From assembly GCA_902543375.1 (NCBI GenBank), contig CACBYE010000001.1:163862-227861 (forward strand): a stretch of DNA of 64,000 bases, in the 5' to 3' direction. The notes under the pieces are model-generated. The model searched no databases, had not been told where the DNA came from, and saw only the letters and a program-made list of their open reading frames with translations. Below, piece after piece: positions 15,861-24,977 of the stretch. Position 1 is the stretch's first letter. Each line of letters begins with the position of its first letter. Source of the DNA: an uncultured Pelagibacteraceae bacterium. Lineage in GTDB: Bacteria; Pseudomonadota; Alphaproteobacteria; Pelagibacterales; Pelagibacteraceae. The position numbers were made by a program, and so were the translations under genes.

Positions 15861-18731
15861 TTATGCTGCATCTTCTTTAAATTCATCCATGCTAGGACAT
15901 GTGCAGAAAATATTTTTATCACCATAAACGTTGTCTACTCTTGCAACTGGTGGCCAAAATTTATTTATTTTTAAAAATTTAGCTGGATAAGCAGCCTCTT
16001 CTCTAGAATACTTGTGTGTCCAATTATCAGAAGCTAACTCAGTGTCAGTATGAGGAGCGTTTTTAATTGGATTATCAACTTTATCAAATTTACCAGTTTT
16101 AATTAGATCAATTTCTTGTTTAATCTTAATTAAGGTGTCACAAAACCTGTCTAGCTCTGACAAGTTCTCACTTTCTGTAGGTTCAATCATCATTGTTCCA
16201 GCCACAGGCCAAGACATTGTTGGTGCATGAAAACCAAAATCAATTAATCTTTTTGCGATATCTTCTTCAGTGACTCCCGTTTCTGATTTGATTGACCTAA
16301 TATCAATTATACATTCGTGAGCAACATTACCATTTGAACCTTTGTATAAGATTGGATAATGATCTTTCAGTCTTTCAGCAATATAATTTGCATTTAGTAT
16401 CGCAACTTTAGAAGCTAGTTTTAATCCCTCTGATCCCATCATTTTTATATACATCCAAGAAATTGACAAAATACTTGAGCTTCCCCATGGAGCAGCAGAC
16501 ACAGCTCCAATTCCCGTTGCTGGACCACAATCTTTCACAACTGGATGATTAGGCAAATAAACTTGTAGATGTTTTTTACATGCAATAGGTCCCATACCTG
16601 GTCCACCCCCACCATGAGGGATACAAAATGTTTTATGTAAATTTATATGACAAACATCCGGACCAAAATTTCCAGGTTTAGCGATACCAACTAATGCATT
16701 CAAGTTTGCCCCGTCCATATAAACTTGCCCACCATGCTTATGGATTAGTTCACATATATCCATAATTTTTTCTTCAAATACTCCATGAGTAGATGGATAT
16801 GTGACCATCAAGGCTCCTAAATTTTCTGAATGAAGCTCTGCTTTTTTCTTTAAATCATCAAAATCGACATTACCTTCTTTATCACAATTAACTACAACCA
16901 CTTTCATTCCAACCATTTGTGCACTAGCAGGATTGGTTCCATGTGCAGAGCTTGGTATTAAACATATGTTTCTATTTTTTTCACCTCTATCTAAATGATA
17001 TTTTCTGATTACCATTAGTCCTGCATATTCGCCTTGGGCACCTGCATTTGGTTGAAGTGAAACTCCGGAAAAACCAGTAATTGATCTTAACCAGTTTTTT
17101 AAATCAGTGAATAATGTTCTGTATCCCTCCATCTGCTCAATAGGTACAAATGGATGGGGCTCAGCTAATTCTCTCCAGGAGATAGGTATCATTTCTGCAG
17201 TGGCATTTAATTTCATAGTGCAAGAGCCTAACGCTATCATGGTTCTGTTTAGAGCTATATCCTTATCCTCTAACTTTTTAAGGTATCTGAGCATTTCTGT
17301 CTCAGAACGATATGAGTTAAAAACAGGATGTTCTAAATATTTAGAAGTTCTCAGTAAACTTTTTGGTAAATTGGGTAAACTTACTGTTGGATCTTCTTTT
17401 TTTATGGATTCTGCTGCATTAAAAATTTTTAATAGTTGATTTACTCTATAAACATTTTTCTTCTCATCAAAAGAAACAGTAAGCATCTCAGAGTTTACTT
17501 TTCGAATATTAACTTTTTGATTTAAAGCATTTTTATAAATTTGATCAGTCTTTTCTTTGGTAATAATTGTAACAGTATCAAAAAAGTAATCAGAATATAT
17601 TTCATATCCAGATTGTTTTATTTTATCAGCGAAATTTTTTGCTAATTGAGAAACTCTTTCAGAAATTTTCTTAATTCCATCTGGACCATGATAAATAGCA
17701 TAGGCTGCTGATACTATGGCTAACAATGCTTGAGCGGTACAAATATTACTTGTAGCTTTGTCTCTTCTGATATGCTGCTCTCTAGTCTGTAGTGACAATC
17801 TATAAGCCTTGTTTCCATGCCTATCTACTGAAACGCCAACTATTCTACCTGGCATAGATCTTTTGTATTCATCTTTTGTTGCAAAAAATGCTGCATGTGG
17901 TCCTCCATAACCCATTGGAATACCAAATCTTTGTGAACTACCAACTGCAATATCAGCGCCAAGTTCTCTCGGTGTTTTAAGCTTTGCAAGCGCAAGAAGA
18001 TCGCAAGCTAAAATAGCTTTACCATTTTTTTTATGAATTTTGCTTATTGCCTCGCTTGGATCTTTAATATCTCCCAAAGTTCCAGGATACTGTAATATTC
18101 CACAAACTATATCCTCTTTTAATTGTTCTAAAACTTTATCTTCATTTCCAACAAGAACTTTGAGACCCATAGGCTCTGCTCTAGTTCTTATAACCTCAAC
18201 AGTTTGAGGGTGACAATTTTCTGAGACAAAAACCAAATTACTATCACTTTTATCAAGTCTATAACTTAAACCCATAGCCTCTGCTGCCGCTGTACCTTCA
18301 TCGAGTAAAGATGCATTTGCAATATCCATTCCTGTAAAATCAACAATCATTTGTTGAAAGTTTAAAAGCATCTCCAGTCTTCCTTGAGCCACTTCTGGTT
18401 GATAAGGCGTATATGATGTGTACCAGCCTGGATTTTCCAATATATTTCTTAAAATTACGTAAGGTGTATATGTACCATAATAGCCCATGCCGATGAAATT
18501 TGAGTAAATTTCATTTTTTTTAGAAATTACTTTTAATTTTCTTAATGCTTCGTATTCTGAATTAGACTCACCAATATTAAGTTCACCCTTAAACTGTATT
18601 TTTTCTGGAACAGTACTATTAATTAAATCATCTAATGATTTATAATTTAATTTTTTTAACATTTTAGATTGATCATCTTCAGATGGACCAATGTGTCTTT
18701 TTATAAAATCTTTTTCAGAATTATGTAACAT
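15861..18731 (-). CDS. gcvP: Glycine dehydrogenase (decarboxylating), P protein
   Basis: PLP-dependent decarboxylase of the glycine cleavage system; it releases CO2 from glycine and loads the aminomethyl group on the GcvH lipoyl arm. The single-chain form of 956 residues includes both halves. Family signatures include the N-terminal FIKRHIGPSEDDQ, SLLDEGTAAAEAMG, the PLP site NLHKTFCIPHGGGGPGMGPI about two thirds along, and the C-terminal DRFCDTLIKIKQEI. It overlaps gcvH by 1 base. With gcvT and gcvH it forms a riboswitch-controlled operon feeding one-carbon units to folate. Confidence 0.97.
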   Translation of the reverse strand: MLHNSEKDFIKRHIGPSEDDQSKMLKKLNYKSLDDLINSTVPEKIQFKGELNIGESNSEYEALRKLKVISKKNEIYSNFIGMGYYGTYTPYVILRNILENPGWYTSYTPYQPEVAQGRLEMLLNFQQMIVDFTGMDIANASLLDEGTAAAEAMGLSYRLDKSDSNLVFVSENCHPQTVEVIRTRAEPMGLKVLVGNEDKVLEQLKEDIVCGILQYPGTLGDIKDPSEAISKIHKKNGKAILACDLLALAKLKTPRELGADIAVGSSQRFGIPMGYGGPHAAFFATKDEYKRSMPGRIVGVSVDRHGNKAYRLSLQTREQHIRRDKATSNICTAQALLAIVSAAYAIYHGPDGIKKISERVSQLAKNFADKIKQSGYEIYSDYFFDTVTIITKEKTDQIYKNALNQKVNIRKVNSEMLTVSFDEKKNVYRVNQLLKIFNAAESIKKEDPTVSLPNLPKSLLRTSKYLEHPVFNSYRSETEMLRYLKKLEDKDIALNRTMIALGSCTMKLNATAEMIPISWRELAEPHPFVPIEQMEGYRTLFTDLKNWLRSITGFSGVSLQPNAGAQGEYAGLMVIRKYHLDRGEKNRNICLIPSSAHGTNPASAQMVGMKVVVVNCDKEGNVDFDDLKKKAELHSENLGALMVTYPSTHGVFEEKIMDICELIHKHGGQVYMDGANLNALVGIAKPGNFGPDVCHINLHKTFCIPHGGGGPGMGPIACKKHLQVYLPNHPVVKDCGPATGIGAVSAAPWGSSSILSISWMYIKMMGSEGLKLASKVAILNANYIAERLKDHYPILYKGSNGNVAHECIIDIRSIKSETGVTEEDIAKRLIDFGFHAPTMSWPVAGTMMIEPTESENLSELDRFCDTLIKIKQEIDLIKTGKFDKVDNPIKNAPHTDTELASDNWTHKYSREEAAYPAKFLKINKFWPPVARVDNVYGDKNIFCTCPSMDEFKEDAA

Positions 18732-19111
18732 TAGGTATTATTCTCCTTCGCAAATTTATCATAGTCATCTTTGTTCATTAAAGAGTCCATTTCAGATTTA
18801 TCTTTTATTTTTAATTTGAAGAACCAAGCAGAATTTTCAGGGTCTTGATTTATTTTGGATGGATCATCTACAATTTCTTGATTTATATCTACAACCTCAC
18901 CACTCACTGGAGTATAAACATCACTTGCAGCTTTAGTAGACTCTACAACTCCTGCAGTACCATCTTTTTCAACATTAGAACCTTTTTCCGGTAGCTCTGC
19001 AAACACAATATCTCCTAGCATCTCTGTTGCATGCTTTGTAATGCCGATTGTTGCAACACCACTCTCTAATTTTATCCATTCATGCTCTTTAGAATATTTC
19101 ACTTCACTCAT
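18731..19111 (-). CDS. gcvH: Glycine cleavage system H protein
   Basis: Lipoyl carrier that shuttles the aminomethyl group between GcvP, GcvT and the L protein. The lipoylated Lys is residue 60 in [12 protein letters not shown], and the [20 protein letters not shown] block is characteristic. Length 126 is normal. It overlaps gcvT by 4 bases (ATGA) and gcvP by 1 base (TAATG), implying coupled translation of the three subunits. The lipoamide dehydrogenase (L protein) is not in this window. Confidence 0.97.
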   Translation of the reverse strand: MSEVKYSKEHEWIKLESGVATIGITKHATEMLGDIVFAELPEKGSNVEKDGTAGVVESTKAASDVYTPVSGEVVDINQEIVDDPSKINQDPENSAWFFKLKIKDKSEMDSLMNKDDYDKFAKENNT

Positions 19112-20214
19112 TGATTTACTCCTTTTACATAACTTTTTTTATAAAATGGTAAACTGCAAATGTTTGCTGCATATTTTTTACCTCTAACCTCTAAAAATAC
19201 TTTAGTATTTTTTTTTGAAAATTCATTTTCTACATAACCCATTGCCACAGGTCCATTTACACTCGGCCCAAATGTACCACTAGTAATTTCTCCAATATGA
19301 ACATCTGATTGGTTGAATATTCTTGTTTTTTCTCTGGCAATTATTCTTCCCTCAGGTTTAATCCCAACTCTTATTTTGGTGACACCATCATTTAATTGTT
19401 TAATAATTATGTCCGAACCAATAAAGTCACCTTTGGAAATTCTTTCTTTTGAAATTGCCCATTTCAAATTCGCTTCAACTGGAGTTTTATCTTTATCAAG
19501 ATCATGACCATACAAGCATAGGCCAGCTTCTAATCTTAGAGTATCTCTTGCTCCTAAGCCTGCCAATTTAGATCCTTTATTAATTAATTCTCTGGTCAAT
19601 TTTTCTGCAAAGTTATTTGGAATTGATATTTCAAAACCATCTTCACCTGTATACCCCGATCGAGTAATGTATACTTTCTGATTATCAAATAAGAACCAGT
19701 TTCCAGACATAAAATTTAAATCTTTTACCCCATCAACATCTTCATTTAAGATTTGTGATGATTTAGGTCCCTGAATTGCTATTAAAGATCTATTTTCATC
19801 CAAAACCATTTTGTACTTTTCTTTTAAAAGTTCCTTTAAAATTTTAAAATCATTGTCTTTACACGCTGCATTAAGAATTATTAAAAAACCTTCATCAATT
19901 TTTGTAATGATTAAATCATCTTGTATCCCAGCATCTTTATCCATTAAGAAGCTATATTTAGAGTGATTTAGTTTCAAATTTTTTAAATCTAATGGAAAAA
20001 TTTTTTCTAAATCTTTGATTAGCTCATCACCACCATAAATAAACAATTGACCCATATGTGAAACATCAAAAATACCAGAGTGATTTCTTGTAAATTTATG
20101 CTCCTCTACAATACCTTCAGAATATTGGATTGGCATCTGATAACCTGCAAATTCAACAAATTTTGCGTTACAATCTTGGTGTAATTGGTAGAGCGATGTT
20201 TTTTTTGTTTCCAT
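19108..20214 (-). CDS. gcvT: Aminomethyltransferase (glycine cleavage T protein)
   Basis: Transfers the one-carbon unit from the aminomethyl-lipoyl group of GcvH to tetrahydrofolate, releasing ammonia. Signatures: [28 protein letters not shown], the [14 protein letters not shown] block near residue 190 and [18 protein letters not shown]. Length 368 is typical. First gene of gcvTHP; only about 14 bases separate the second glycine aptamer from its ATG and no Shine-Dalgarno-like purine run is clear, which favours control at translation initiation or by the aptamer structure itself. Confidence 0.96.
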   Translation of the reverse strand: METKKTSLYQLHQDCNAKFVEFAGYQMPIQYSEGIVEEHKFTRNHSGIFDVSHMGQLFIYGGDELIKDLEKIFPLDLKNLKLNHSKYSFLMDKDAGIQDDLIITKIDEGFLIILNAACKDNDFKILKELLKEKYKMVLDENRSLIAIQGPKSSQILNEDVDGVKDLNFMSGNWFLFDNQKVYITRSGYTGEDGFEISIPNNFAEKLTRELINKGSKLAGLGARDTLRLEAGLCLYGHDLDKDKTPVEANLKWAISKERISKGDFIGSDIIIKQLNDGVTKIRVGIKPEGRIIAREKTRIFNQSDVHIGEITSGTFGPSVNGPVAMGYVENEFSKKNTKVFLEVRGKKYAANICSLPFYKKSYVKGVNQ

Positions 20215-20228
20215 ATTAACTCATTTTA

Positions 20229-20372
20229 CCCATCTGTATATTTGCCTGAGAGTTTTGCTCCTTCGGCGAGAATTAAATCTCTTTCCAGAGTTAATATGTT
20301 ACGGTCCTTTTTGCCTGAGAGATTCCTGGGTGGTTGCTCCTTCGGCGCTACGATAATCTGTAGTCTCTCCCG
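20229..20372 (-). promoter_or_regulatory. Tandem glycine riboswitch upstream of gcvT
   Basis: Two glycine aptamers in series on the minus strand. Each carries the diagnostic core GCCGAAGGAGCAA followed by CTCTCAGGCAAA; the cores fall at about 20347-20310 (first aptamer) and 20267-20240 (second). The first begins with GGGAGAGAC near 20370. The unit lies directly before gcvT with no U-tailed terminator between aptamer 2 and the ATG, so an ON-type switch acting near the ribosome site is the simplest reading. It should activate glycine breakdown when glycine is plentiful. Confidence 0.95.
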
Positions 20373-20378
20373 TAATTC

Positions 20379-20408
20379 AATATTCCTATAAGTATCTTAA
20401 AATGTCAA
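20379..20408 (-). promoter_or_regulatory. Probable promoter of the gcv riboswitch operon
   Basis: A consensus -35 TTGACA (20408-20403) is followed after 18 bases by AATATT (20384-20379). The start point would fall near 20373, exactly where the first aptamer begins. The -35 overlaps the stop codon of the upstream DMT transporter. Confidence 0.5.
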
Positions 20409-21286
20409 TTGGAAACGATTTCCTTAGGTTTTTTTAAAAGTGTGTAAAACTGAAGTAATACAGCAAAAAGTATTATTGCACCTCCTATCAATCCATATAT
20501 TGAGGGTATTTCGCTAACAAAAAGAAAAGCCCAAATAGGACCAAGAACAGATTCGGATAGCATAATTATTCCAACCATTGCAGAGGGGGTTGTTCTAGCG
20601 CCAATAGTTATAAATATAAAACCAAAACCTATTTGAAAAAATCCAGCTAAAAAACCTAAAAAAATATCATGTGGTGAAATCATTATTGTTGTTGAAAGTG
20701 ATAAACCAATGAGACATGAACTTATACCTGCAACGAACTGTGCTGGGACCATATCAACTGATGGAAATTTTCTAACGATCATTATCAAAACCGCAAAAGT
20801 AATTGGCATTGTGAAAGCTGCTAAATTTCCAGATAATTCTCCTGGAGATAATGAGTTTCCAACCATTAACAGCACTCCAGACATTGCTAGAATAATTGAA
20901 GTTAAAGTAATTAAATTAATTTTTTCTTTTAAGAAGAAGAAACCAAATATAGCTAAAAATAAAATTTGAAGTGATATGATGAAATTAGTGTTAGCAACAG
21001 TAGTGTTATACATAGCAAAAACATAACCACAAAAACCAATAGATAATATTAATCCACCAATAAAACCTGGTAATCCAGAATCATAAAACGATTTTAAAAC
21101 TTTGCTCTTATAAGTGATTATCAAAAAAGTTAAAACTGTAAGAGAAAAAAATAAGGATCTCCAAAACAATATTTGCCATAATGTTGCTCCCTCAAAAGAT
21201 TTTACTATTAGTCCACCAAAGCTTAAACTAAGAGCACCGAAAAATATCAGTAATGGACCGGGTAAACTTTTTAAAATATTCATCAA
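20405..21286 (-). CDS. DMT superfamily (EamA) transporter
   Basis: Ten-helix inner-membrane carrier with two EamA repeats (ALSLSFGGLIVKSFEGATLW in the first; LSESVLGPIWAFLFVSEIP at the start of the last helix pair). 293 residues. Its start overlaps the pxpC stop by 4 bases, so it is the third gene of pxpB-pxpC-transporter. This suggests transport of 5-oxoproline or a related amino compound, by context only. The gcv promoter begins inside its stop codon. Confidence 0.88.
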   Translation of the reverse strand: MMNILKSLPGPLLIFFGALSLSFGGLIVKSFEGATLWQILFWRSLFFSLTVLTFLIITYKSKVLKSFYDSGLPGFIGGLILSIGFCGYVFAMYNTTVANTNFIISLQILFLAIFGFFFLKEKINLITLTSIILAMSGVLLMVGNSLSPGELSGNLAAFTMPITFAVLIMIVRKFPSVDMVPAQFVAGISSCLIGLSLSTTIMISPHDIFLGFLAGFFQIGFGFIFITIGARTTPSAMVGIIMLSESVLGPIWAFLFVSEIPSIYGLIGGAIILFAVLLQFYTLLKKPKEIVSN

Positions 21287-22227
21287 ATTTGAGAAATTAA
21301 GTTTTGAGTTTCTAGTTCATACAGTTTAAAAAGGTTTTCTGCACTATTTAAATCGACCTCTTGAAATTTAATTCTTGAGCCAGGTGTTAATTGAACTAAT
21401 TTGTCATAATCAGCACTTATAACTACACCAATCTTGGGATAACCCCCAATAGTGCCATGATCTGAAAGCATTATAATTGGATTACCATCAGCCGGTACTT
21501 GTATTGCCCCCTTAATCAAACCCTCAGATCTAATATTTGTATCAACTATATTTTCTATTTTTTTTCCCTCTAATCTCATTCCCATACGGTCAGATAATTT
21601 AGAGACTTTAAATTCATTTTTAAAAAAAATTTTTTTCCCTTCCTCAGAGAAATAATTAAAATTTGTTCCCTTAATTACTCTGATATTTTCTATCTTTGTA
21701 TTAATATAATTTAATTTTTTATTTACATAGTTTGTATTAATTTCTTTAAGATTAATTTTTTGATTATCAGATATTTTCTCTCCCTTATTAGAACCTATAT
21801 TTGCTTTTGTATTTATTGAACAACTTGACCATTGAAATTTTAAATCAAACTTACCAGATATTGCTAGATATCCATATACAGATTTATTTGTTGATATAAT
21901 ATCTAATTCATCATTATTTTCTAAAATAAAAGATTGGTAACATTCTCCATTAATTAAATCATTACCTTTTTTAATTTTAAAAGTAACATCACCGGTGATA
22001 ACAATATTTAATTTGTTTCCATGATATTTCAAATGAGGACCCTGATAAGCAAATTCTATCACGGGATAATTATGATTATTTCCAGCAAGTTTATTAGCTA
22101 ATAAATAACTTCTATTATCCATGGCTCCACTAAATGGAACTCCTATATGATAAAGGTTACTTCTTCCAAGATCTTGAAAAGTTGAGTTAATACCAGCTCT
22201 TATTATTTCAAAATAATTTTTACTCAT
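21283..22227 (-). CDS. pxpC: 5-oxoprolinase subunit C (carboxyltransferase-like)
   Basis: With PxpA and PxpB it hydrolyses 5-oxo-L-proline to glutamate using ATP, clearing a by-product of glutamine and peptide turnover. Family signatures: INSTFQDLGRSNLYHIGVP near the N-terminus, FSGAMDNRSYLLANKLAGN, SDRMGMRLEG and the GNPIIMLSDHGTIGGYPKIG block. Start chosen at ATG 22227 (MSKNYFEIIRAG) because the frame upstream is only open from a GTG inside pxpB and adds non-conserved residues. It overlaps pxpB by 8 bases. Confidence 0.92.
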   Translation of the reverse strand: MSKNYFEIIRAGINSTFQDLGRSNLYHIGVPFSGAMDNRSYLLANKLAGNNHNYPVIEFAYQGPHLKYHGNKLNIVITGDVTFKIKKGNDLINGECYQSFILENNDELDIISTNKSVYGYLAISGKFDLKFQWSSCSINTKANIGSNKGEKISDNQKINLKEINTNYVNKKLNYINTKIENIRVIKGTNFNYFSEEGKKIFFKNEFKVSKLSDRMGMRLEGKKIENIVDTNIRSEGLIKGAIQVPADGNPIIMLSDHGTIGGYPKIGVVISADYDKLVQLTPGSRIKFQEVDLNSAENLFKLYELETQNLISQI

Positions 22228-22894
22228 GATAATTTTGATATTTCTCCTTCGTAATTCTTTTAAATGAGACTGAATCACCTGGATTAATTAAATTAGGCTC
22301 ATTTTCTTTAGAACTATTAAAAATATTCAGAGGAGTATTGCCAATAATATTCCACCCCCCAGGACTTTCAAAAGTATAGATATTTGCAAATTGCTCGGTT
22401 ATCCCAATTGAACCTTTTGGTACCTTAATCCTAGGAGTACCAAGACGTTTAGCTCTTAAATTTTTATCCAAATCTCCAAGAAAAGGCATTCCTGCAATAA
22501 AACCTGTCATATAGCAAAAAAATTCTTTGTCAAAAAAACTCTCATATATTTTTTCCTCTTTCATCTGAAGTTTTTCTTCTAGTCTTTTTATATCTAAGGA
22601 AAAATCCTTCTCACAACAAACAGGAATTTCAAACTTTTTATTTTGAATACTATCATCATTAATAATTTCAATATTATCAATAATCTTTTTGAGTTTATTA
22701 AAATTAATTTTTTTTAGATCAAAAGAAATAATTAATTTATTATATGATGGAGTAAGATTATTTACTCCTACAATATTTTTGTTTTGAATAGTTTTAAAAT
22801 ATCTTATTACTTGACTATTAATCTTTCTGTTTACCTCTTTTCCAAAATCACAATATAAAGCTGCGTCACCAAGATTTGATATATTTTTTATCAT
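22220..22894 (-). CDS. pxpB: 5-oxoprolinase subunit B (KipI family)
   Basis: Allophanate-hydrolase-subunit-1/KipI fold partner of PxpC. Signatures: GDAALYCDFG near the N-terminus, FIAGMPFLGDLDKNLRAKRL, PRIKVPKGSIGITEQFANIY and PGGWNIIGNTPLNIF in the C-terminal half. Length 224. It is first of the minus-strand operon pxpB-pxpC-DMT transporter and is divergent from pxpA with 21 bases between start codons, so both promoters must overlap. Confidence 0.92.
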   Translation of the reverse strand: MIKNISNLGDAALYCDFGKEVNRKINSQVIRYFKTIQNKNIVGVNNLTPSYNKLIISFDLKKINFNKLKKIIDNIEIINDDSIQNKKFEIPVCCEKDFSLDIKRLEEKLQMKEEKIYESFFDKEFFCYMTGFIAGMPFLGDLDKNLRAKRLGTPRIKVPKGSIGITEQFANIYTFESPGGWNIIGNTPLNIFNSSKENEPNLINPGDSVSFKRITKEKYQNYHE

Positions 22895-22915
22895 GCCATG
22901 TTATACTGAAGAATA

Positions 22916-23695
22916 GTGACTATTGAAATTAATATAAATTGTGATTTAGGTGAAAAATCTAAACATCATTCTAACAAACATGATCCTGAATTACTTGAGA
23001 TTGTCAATTCAGCAAATGTAGCATGTGGTTATCATGCTGGTGATGAAGAAACTATGAATACAATTGTAAAAATATCAAAAAAAAATGGTGTTAGTATTGG
23101 AGCGCATCCATCTTTTAATGACCCTGAAAATTTTGGTAGAGAAAGAATGAATTTATCTGACTCAGAGATAGAAAAATTAATAATTGATCAATATGAGATT
23201 CTTCAAACAATTTCATCTAATCATGGTGAAAGTGTAACTCATATAAAGCCACATGGTGCACTAAATAATATGGCATGCGAAGATATCGATTTAGCGACAA
23301 CATTAGCAAAAGTAATTAAAAGGATAAATCCTGAGTTGATTTATTTGGTGCCAACTGGATCTAAAATGGAACACGCTGCTAAAAAGTTAGATTTGAAAAT
23401 CGCCTGTGAAATATTTGCAGATAGAAATTATGAAGATGATGGAAATCTTGTATCAAGAAAAAAGCCACATGCTTTAATTACAGATCCGGAGCAAGCAAAA
23501 AACCATGTATTAAAGATGGTTCAAACTCAGTCACTTAATTGTCACAGCGGAAAACAAATACCTTGTGAAATCGACTCCGTGTGTATACATGGTGATAATA
23601 AAAGTTCTCTAGCAACAGCTAAGTCAATTAAAACTTACTTGCTAAATAACAGAATTGAACTTAAAACATTAAACAGAATGAAAAAATTTATATGA
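22916..23695 (+). CDS. pxpA: 5-oxoprolinase subunit A (LamB/YcsF family)
   Basis: LamB/YcsF-type subunit of the 5-oxoprolinase complex. The N-terminus ININCDLGEKSKHHSNKHDP and VNSANVACGYHAGDEETM are signatures, as are SIGAHPSFNDPENFGRE and THIKPHGALNNMACED. Start is a GTG at 22916; no in-frame ATG lies before the conserved N-terminus. Length 259 is normal. It is transcribed away from pxpB across a 21-base gap, an unusually tight divergent arrangement. Confidence 0.94.
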   Translation: MTIEININCDLGEKSKHHSNKHDPELLEIVNSANVACGYHAGDEETMNTIVKISKKNGVSIGAHPSFNDPENFGRERMNLSDSEIEKLIIDQYEILQTISSNHGESVTHIKPHGALNNMACEDIDLATTLAKVIKRINPELIYLVPTGSKMEHAAKKLDLKIACEIFADRNYEDDGNLVSRKKPHALITDPEQAKNHVLKMVQTQSLNCHSGKQIPCEIDSVCIHGDNKSSLATAKSIKTYLLNNRIELKTLNRMKKFI

Positions 23696-24183
23696 TTAAA
23701 AACTTACTTTTCTCTTTGATTGTTTCGACTTTTTTATTTTCAAACTTGTTTGCTGCAGGCTCTAGTGATAGTAGCTCTTCCAATACCGAAACCAAATATG
23801 ATATGGCGGTAACGCATATTAAAGTAGCAAAAAAATTTGAGGAAAAAGATAAAATTGAAAAAGCAAAGAAAAGATATGAGAAGGCTCAAAAACTATTACT
23901 TCAATCAAATAAAAAATATCCTAACAAAGCTGATACATTAAATTATTTAGGTTTTACTACTCGAAAACTTGGAGATTTTGAAAATGGTGAAAAATATTAT
24001 TTACAAGGTTTAAAAATCGACCCTAAACACATAGGTATCAATGAATACCTGGGGGAGTTATATGTTGCAACAAATAGACATAATCTTGCAGTTGAAAGAC
24101 TTGAGGTGCTTAAGGGTTGTAATTGTAAAGAATATGATGATTTGAAAGCCATAATTGCTGGTAAAAAAGTTTCAAAATATTAA
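23692..24183 (+). CDS. TPR-repeat exported protein
   Basis: 163 residues with an N-terminal signal peptide (LLFSLIVSTFLFSNLFAAGS) and a Ser-rich linker, then tetratricopeptide-like repeats. The segment ADTLNYLGFTTRKLGDFENG followed by EKYYLQGLKIDPKHIGINEY is a clear TPR pair, with a third covering the LGELYVATNRHNLAVERLE region. Probably periplasmic scaffold; partner unknown. Its start overlaps the pxpA stop by 4 bases, so it is co-translated with pxpA. A CNC pair near the C-terminus could form a disulfide. Confidence 0.82.
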   Translation: MIKNLLFSLIVSTFLFSNLFAAGSSDSSSSNTETKYDMAVTHIKVAKKFEEKDKIEKAKKRYEKAQKLLLQSNKKYPNKADTLNYLGFTTRKLGDFENGEKYYLQGLKIDPKHIGINEYLGELYVATNRHNLAVERLEVLKGCNCKEYDDLKAIIAGKKVSKY

Positions 24184-24243
24184 TTCATAATTTAAAAGAC
24201 ATCTAAAAGTTTATAATATAAATTATTTAAATAAGTTATTAAA

Positions 24244-24855
24244 TTGTTAGAAGAATCTCTCATACTACTACAAATTATTTTCATAGATATTATCTTAGCT
24301 GCAGATAATGCAATTATAATTGGTCTAATTGCTGCTAACTTTGTGCCTAAGAATAGAAAATTAATTATTTTCTGGGGTGTTGTAGGTGCACTTGTTTTTA
24401 AAGTTTTATTTGCTATTTTTGCAACTTATCTTTTCCAATTTTACTGGGTAAAAATTATTGGAGGACTTTTATTGATATGGATTGTGAACGATTTAAGAAA
24501 AGATTTATTTGAAATTAAAAAAATTAAATCACCAACCAAAAAATCTAAAGAGCCATCTTTTATAAAAAGTATTTATAAAGTTCTTTTTGCAGATATAACA
24601 ATTAGCTTTGATAATGTCATAGGTGTAGTGGGTGCTGCGAAAGGAAATTTTGGTTATATGATGTTTGGACTTATTTTATCAGTTGTCTTAACGGGTGCAC
24701 TTGCAACATATCTTGCAAATTATATTCAAAAACACCTTTGGATTGCATATGTTGGTTTAGGTTTTATTTTACTCGTTGCATTACAACTGATTATCGGTGG
24801 GTTGAGTGATTACGGTGTTCTATCGATTAATGAAACATTCAAAAAATATTTTTAA
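24244..24855 (+). CDS. TerC family integral membrane protein (YjbE-like)
   Basis: Seven-helix-type membrane protein of the TerC/YjbE family, whose members are associated with metal (manganese or tellurite) handling. The acidic signature LAADNAIIIGLIAANF near residue 17 and its repeat ITISFDNVIGVVGAAKG near residue 118 carry the conserved Asp-Asn pairs. Length 203 fits YjbE. Start is a TTG at 24244. The ion moved is not identifiable from sequence. Confidence 0.85.
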   Translation: MLEESLILLQIIFIDIILAADNAIIIGLIAANFVPKNRKLIIFWGVVGALVFKVLFAIFATYLFQFYWVKIIGGLLLIWIVNDLRKDLFEIKKIKSPTKKSKEPSFIKSIYKVLFADITISFDNVIGVVGAAKGNFGYMMFGLILSVVLTGALATYLANYIQKHLWIAYVGLGFILLVALQLIIGGLSDYGVLSINETFKKYF

Positions 24856-24865
24856 CCATATTATT

Positions 24866-24890
24866 TGTTGATAAAATAACAATTTTTTAA
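24866..24890 (+). terminator. Weak hairpin with U-tail after the TerC gene
   Basis: TTGTT and AACAA arms around an 8-base loop run directly into six T. The stem is short and AT-rich, so this is only a possible terminator. Confidence 0.3.
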
Positions 24891-24912
24891 GAGAAATTAA
24901 ATAATTTGCTTA

Positions 24913-24940
24913 TTGAAAGTTTCTGAAATTTGGTTTTAAT
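24913..24940 (+). promoter_or_regulatory. Possible promoter of the first ABC binding protein
   Basis: TTGAAA (24913-24918), a 16-base spacer and TTTAAT (24935-24940), about 37 bases before the start codon. The -10 is weak in an AT-rich background. Confidence 0.3.
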
Positions 24941-24977
24941 TTAGATTTTAAAAATTGTTAACAATAAAAGGATAATA

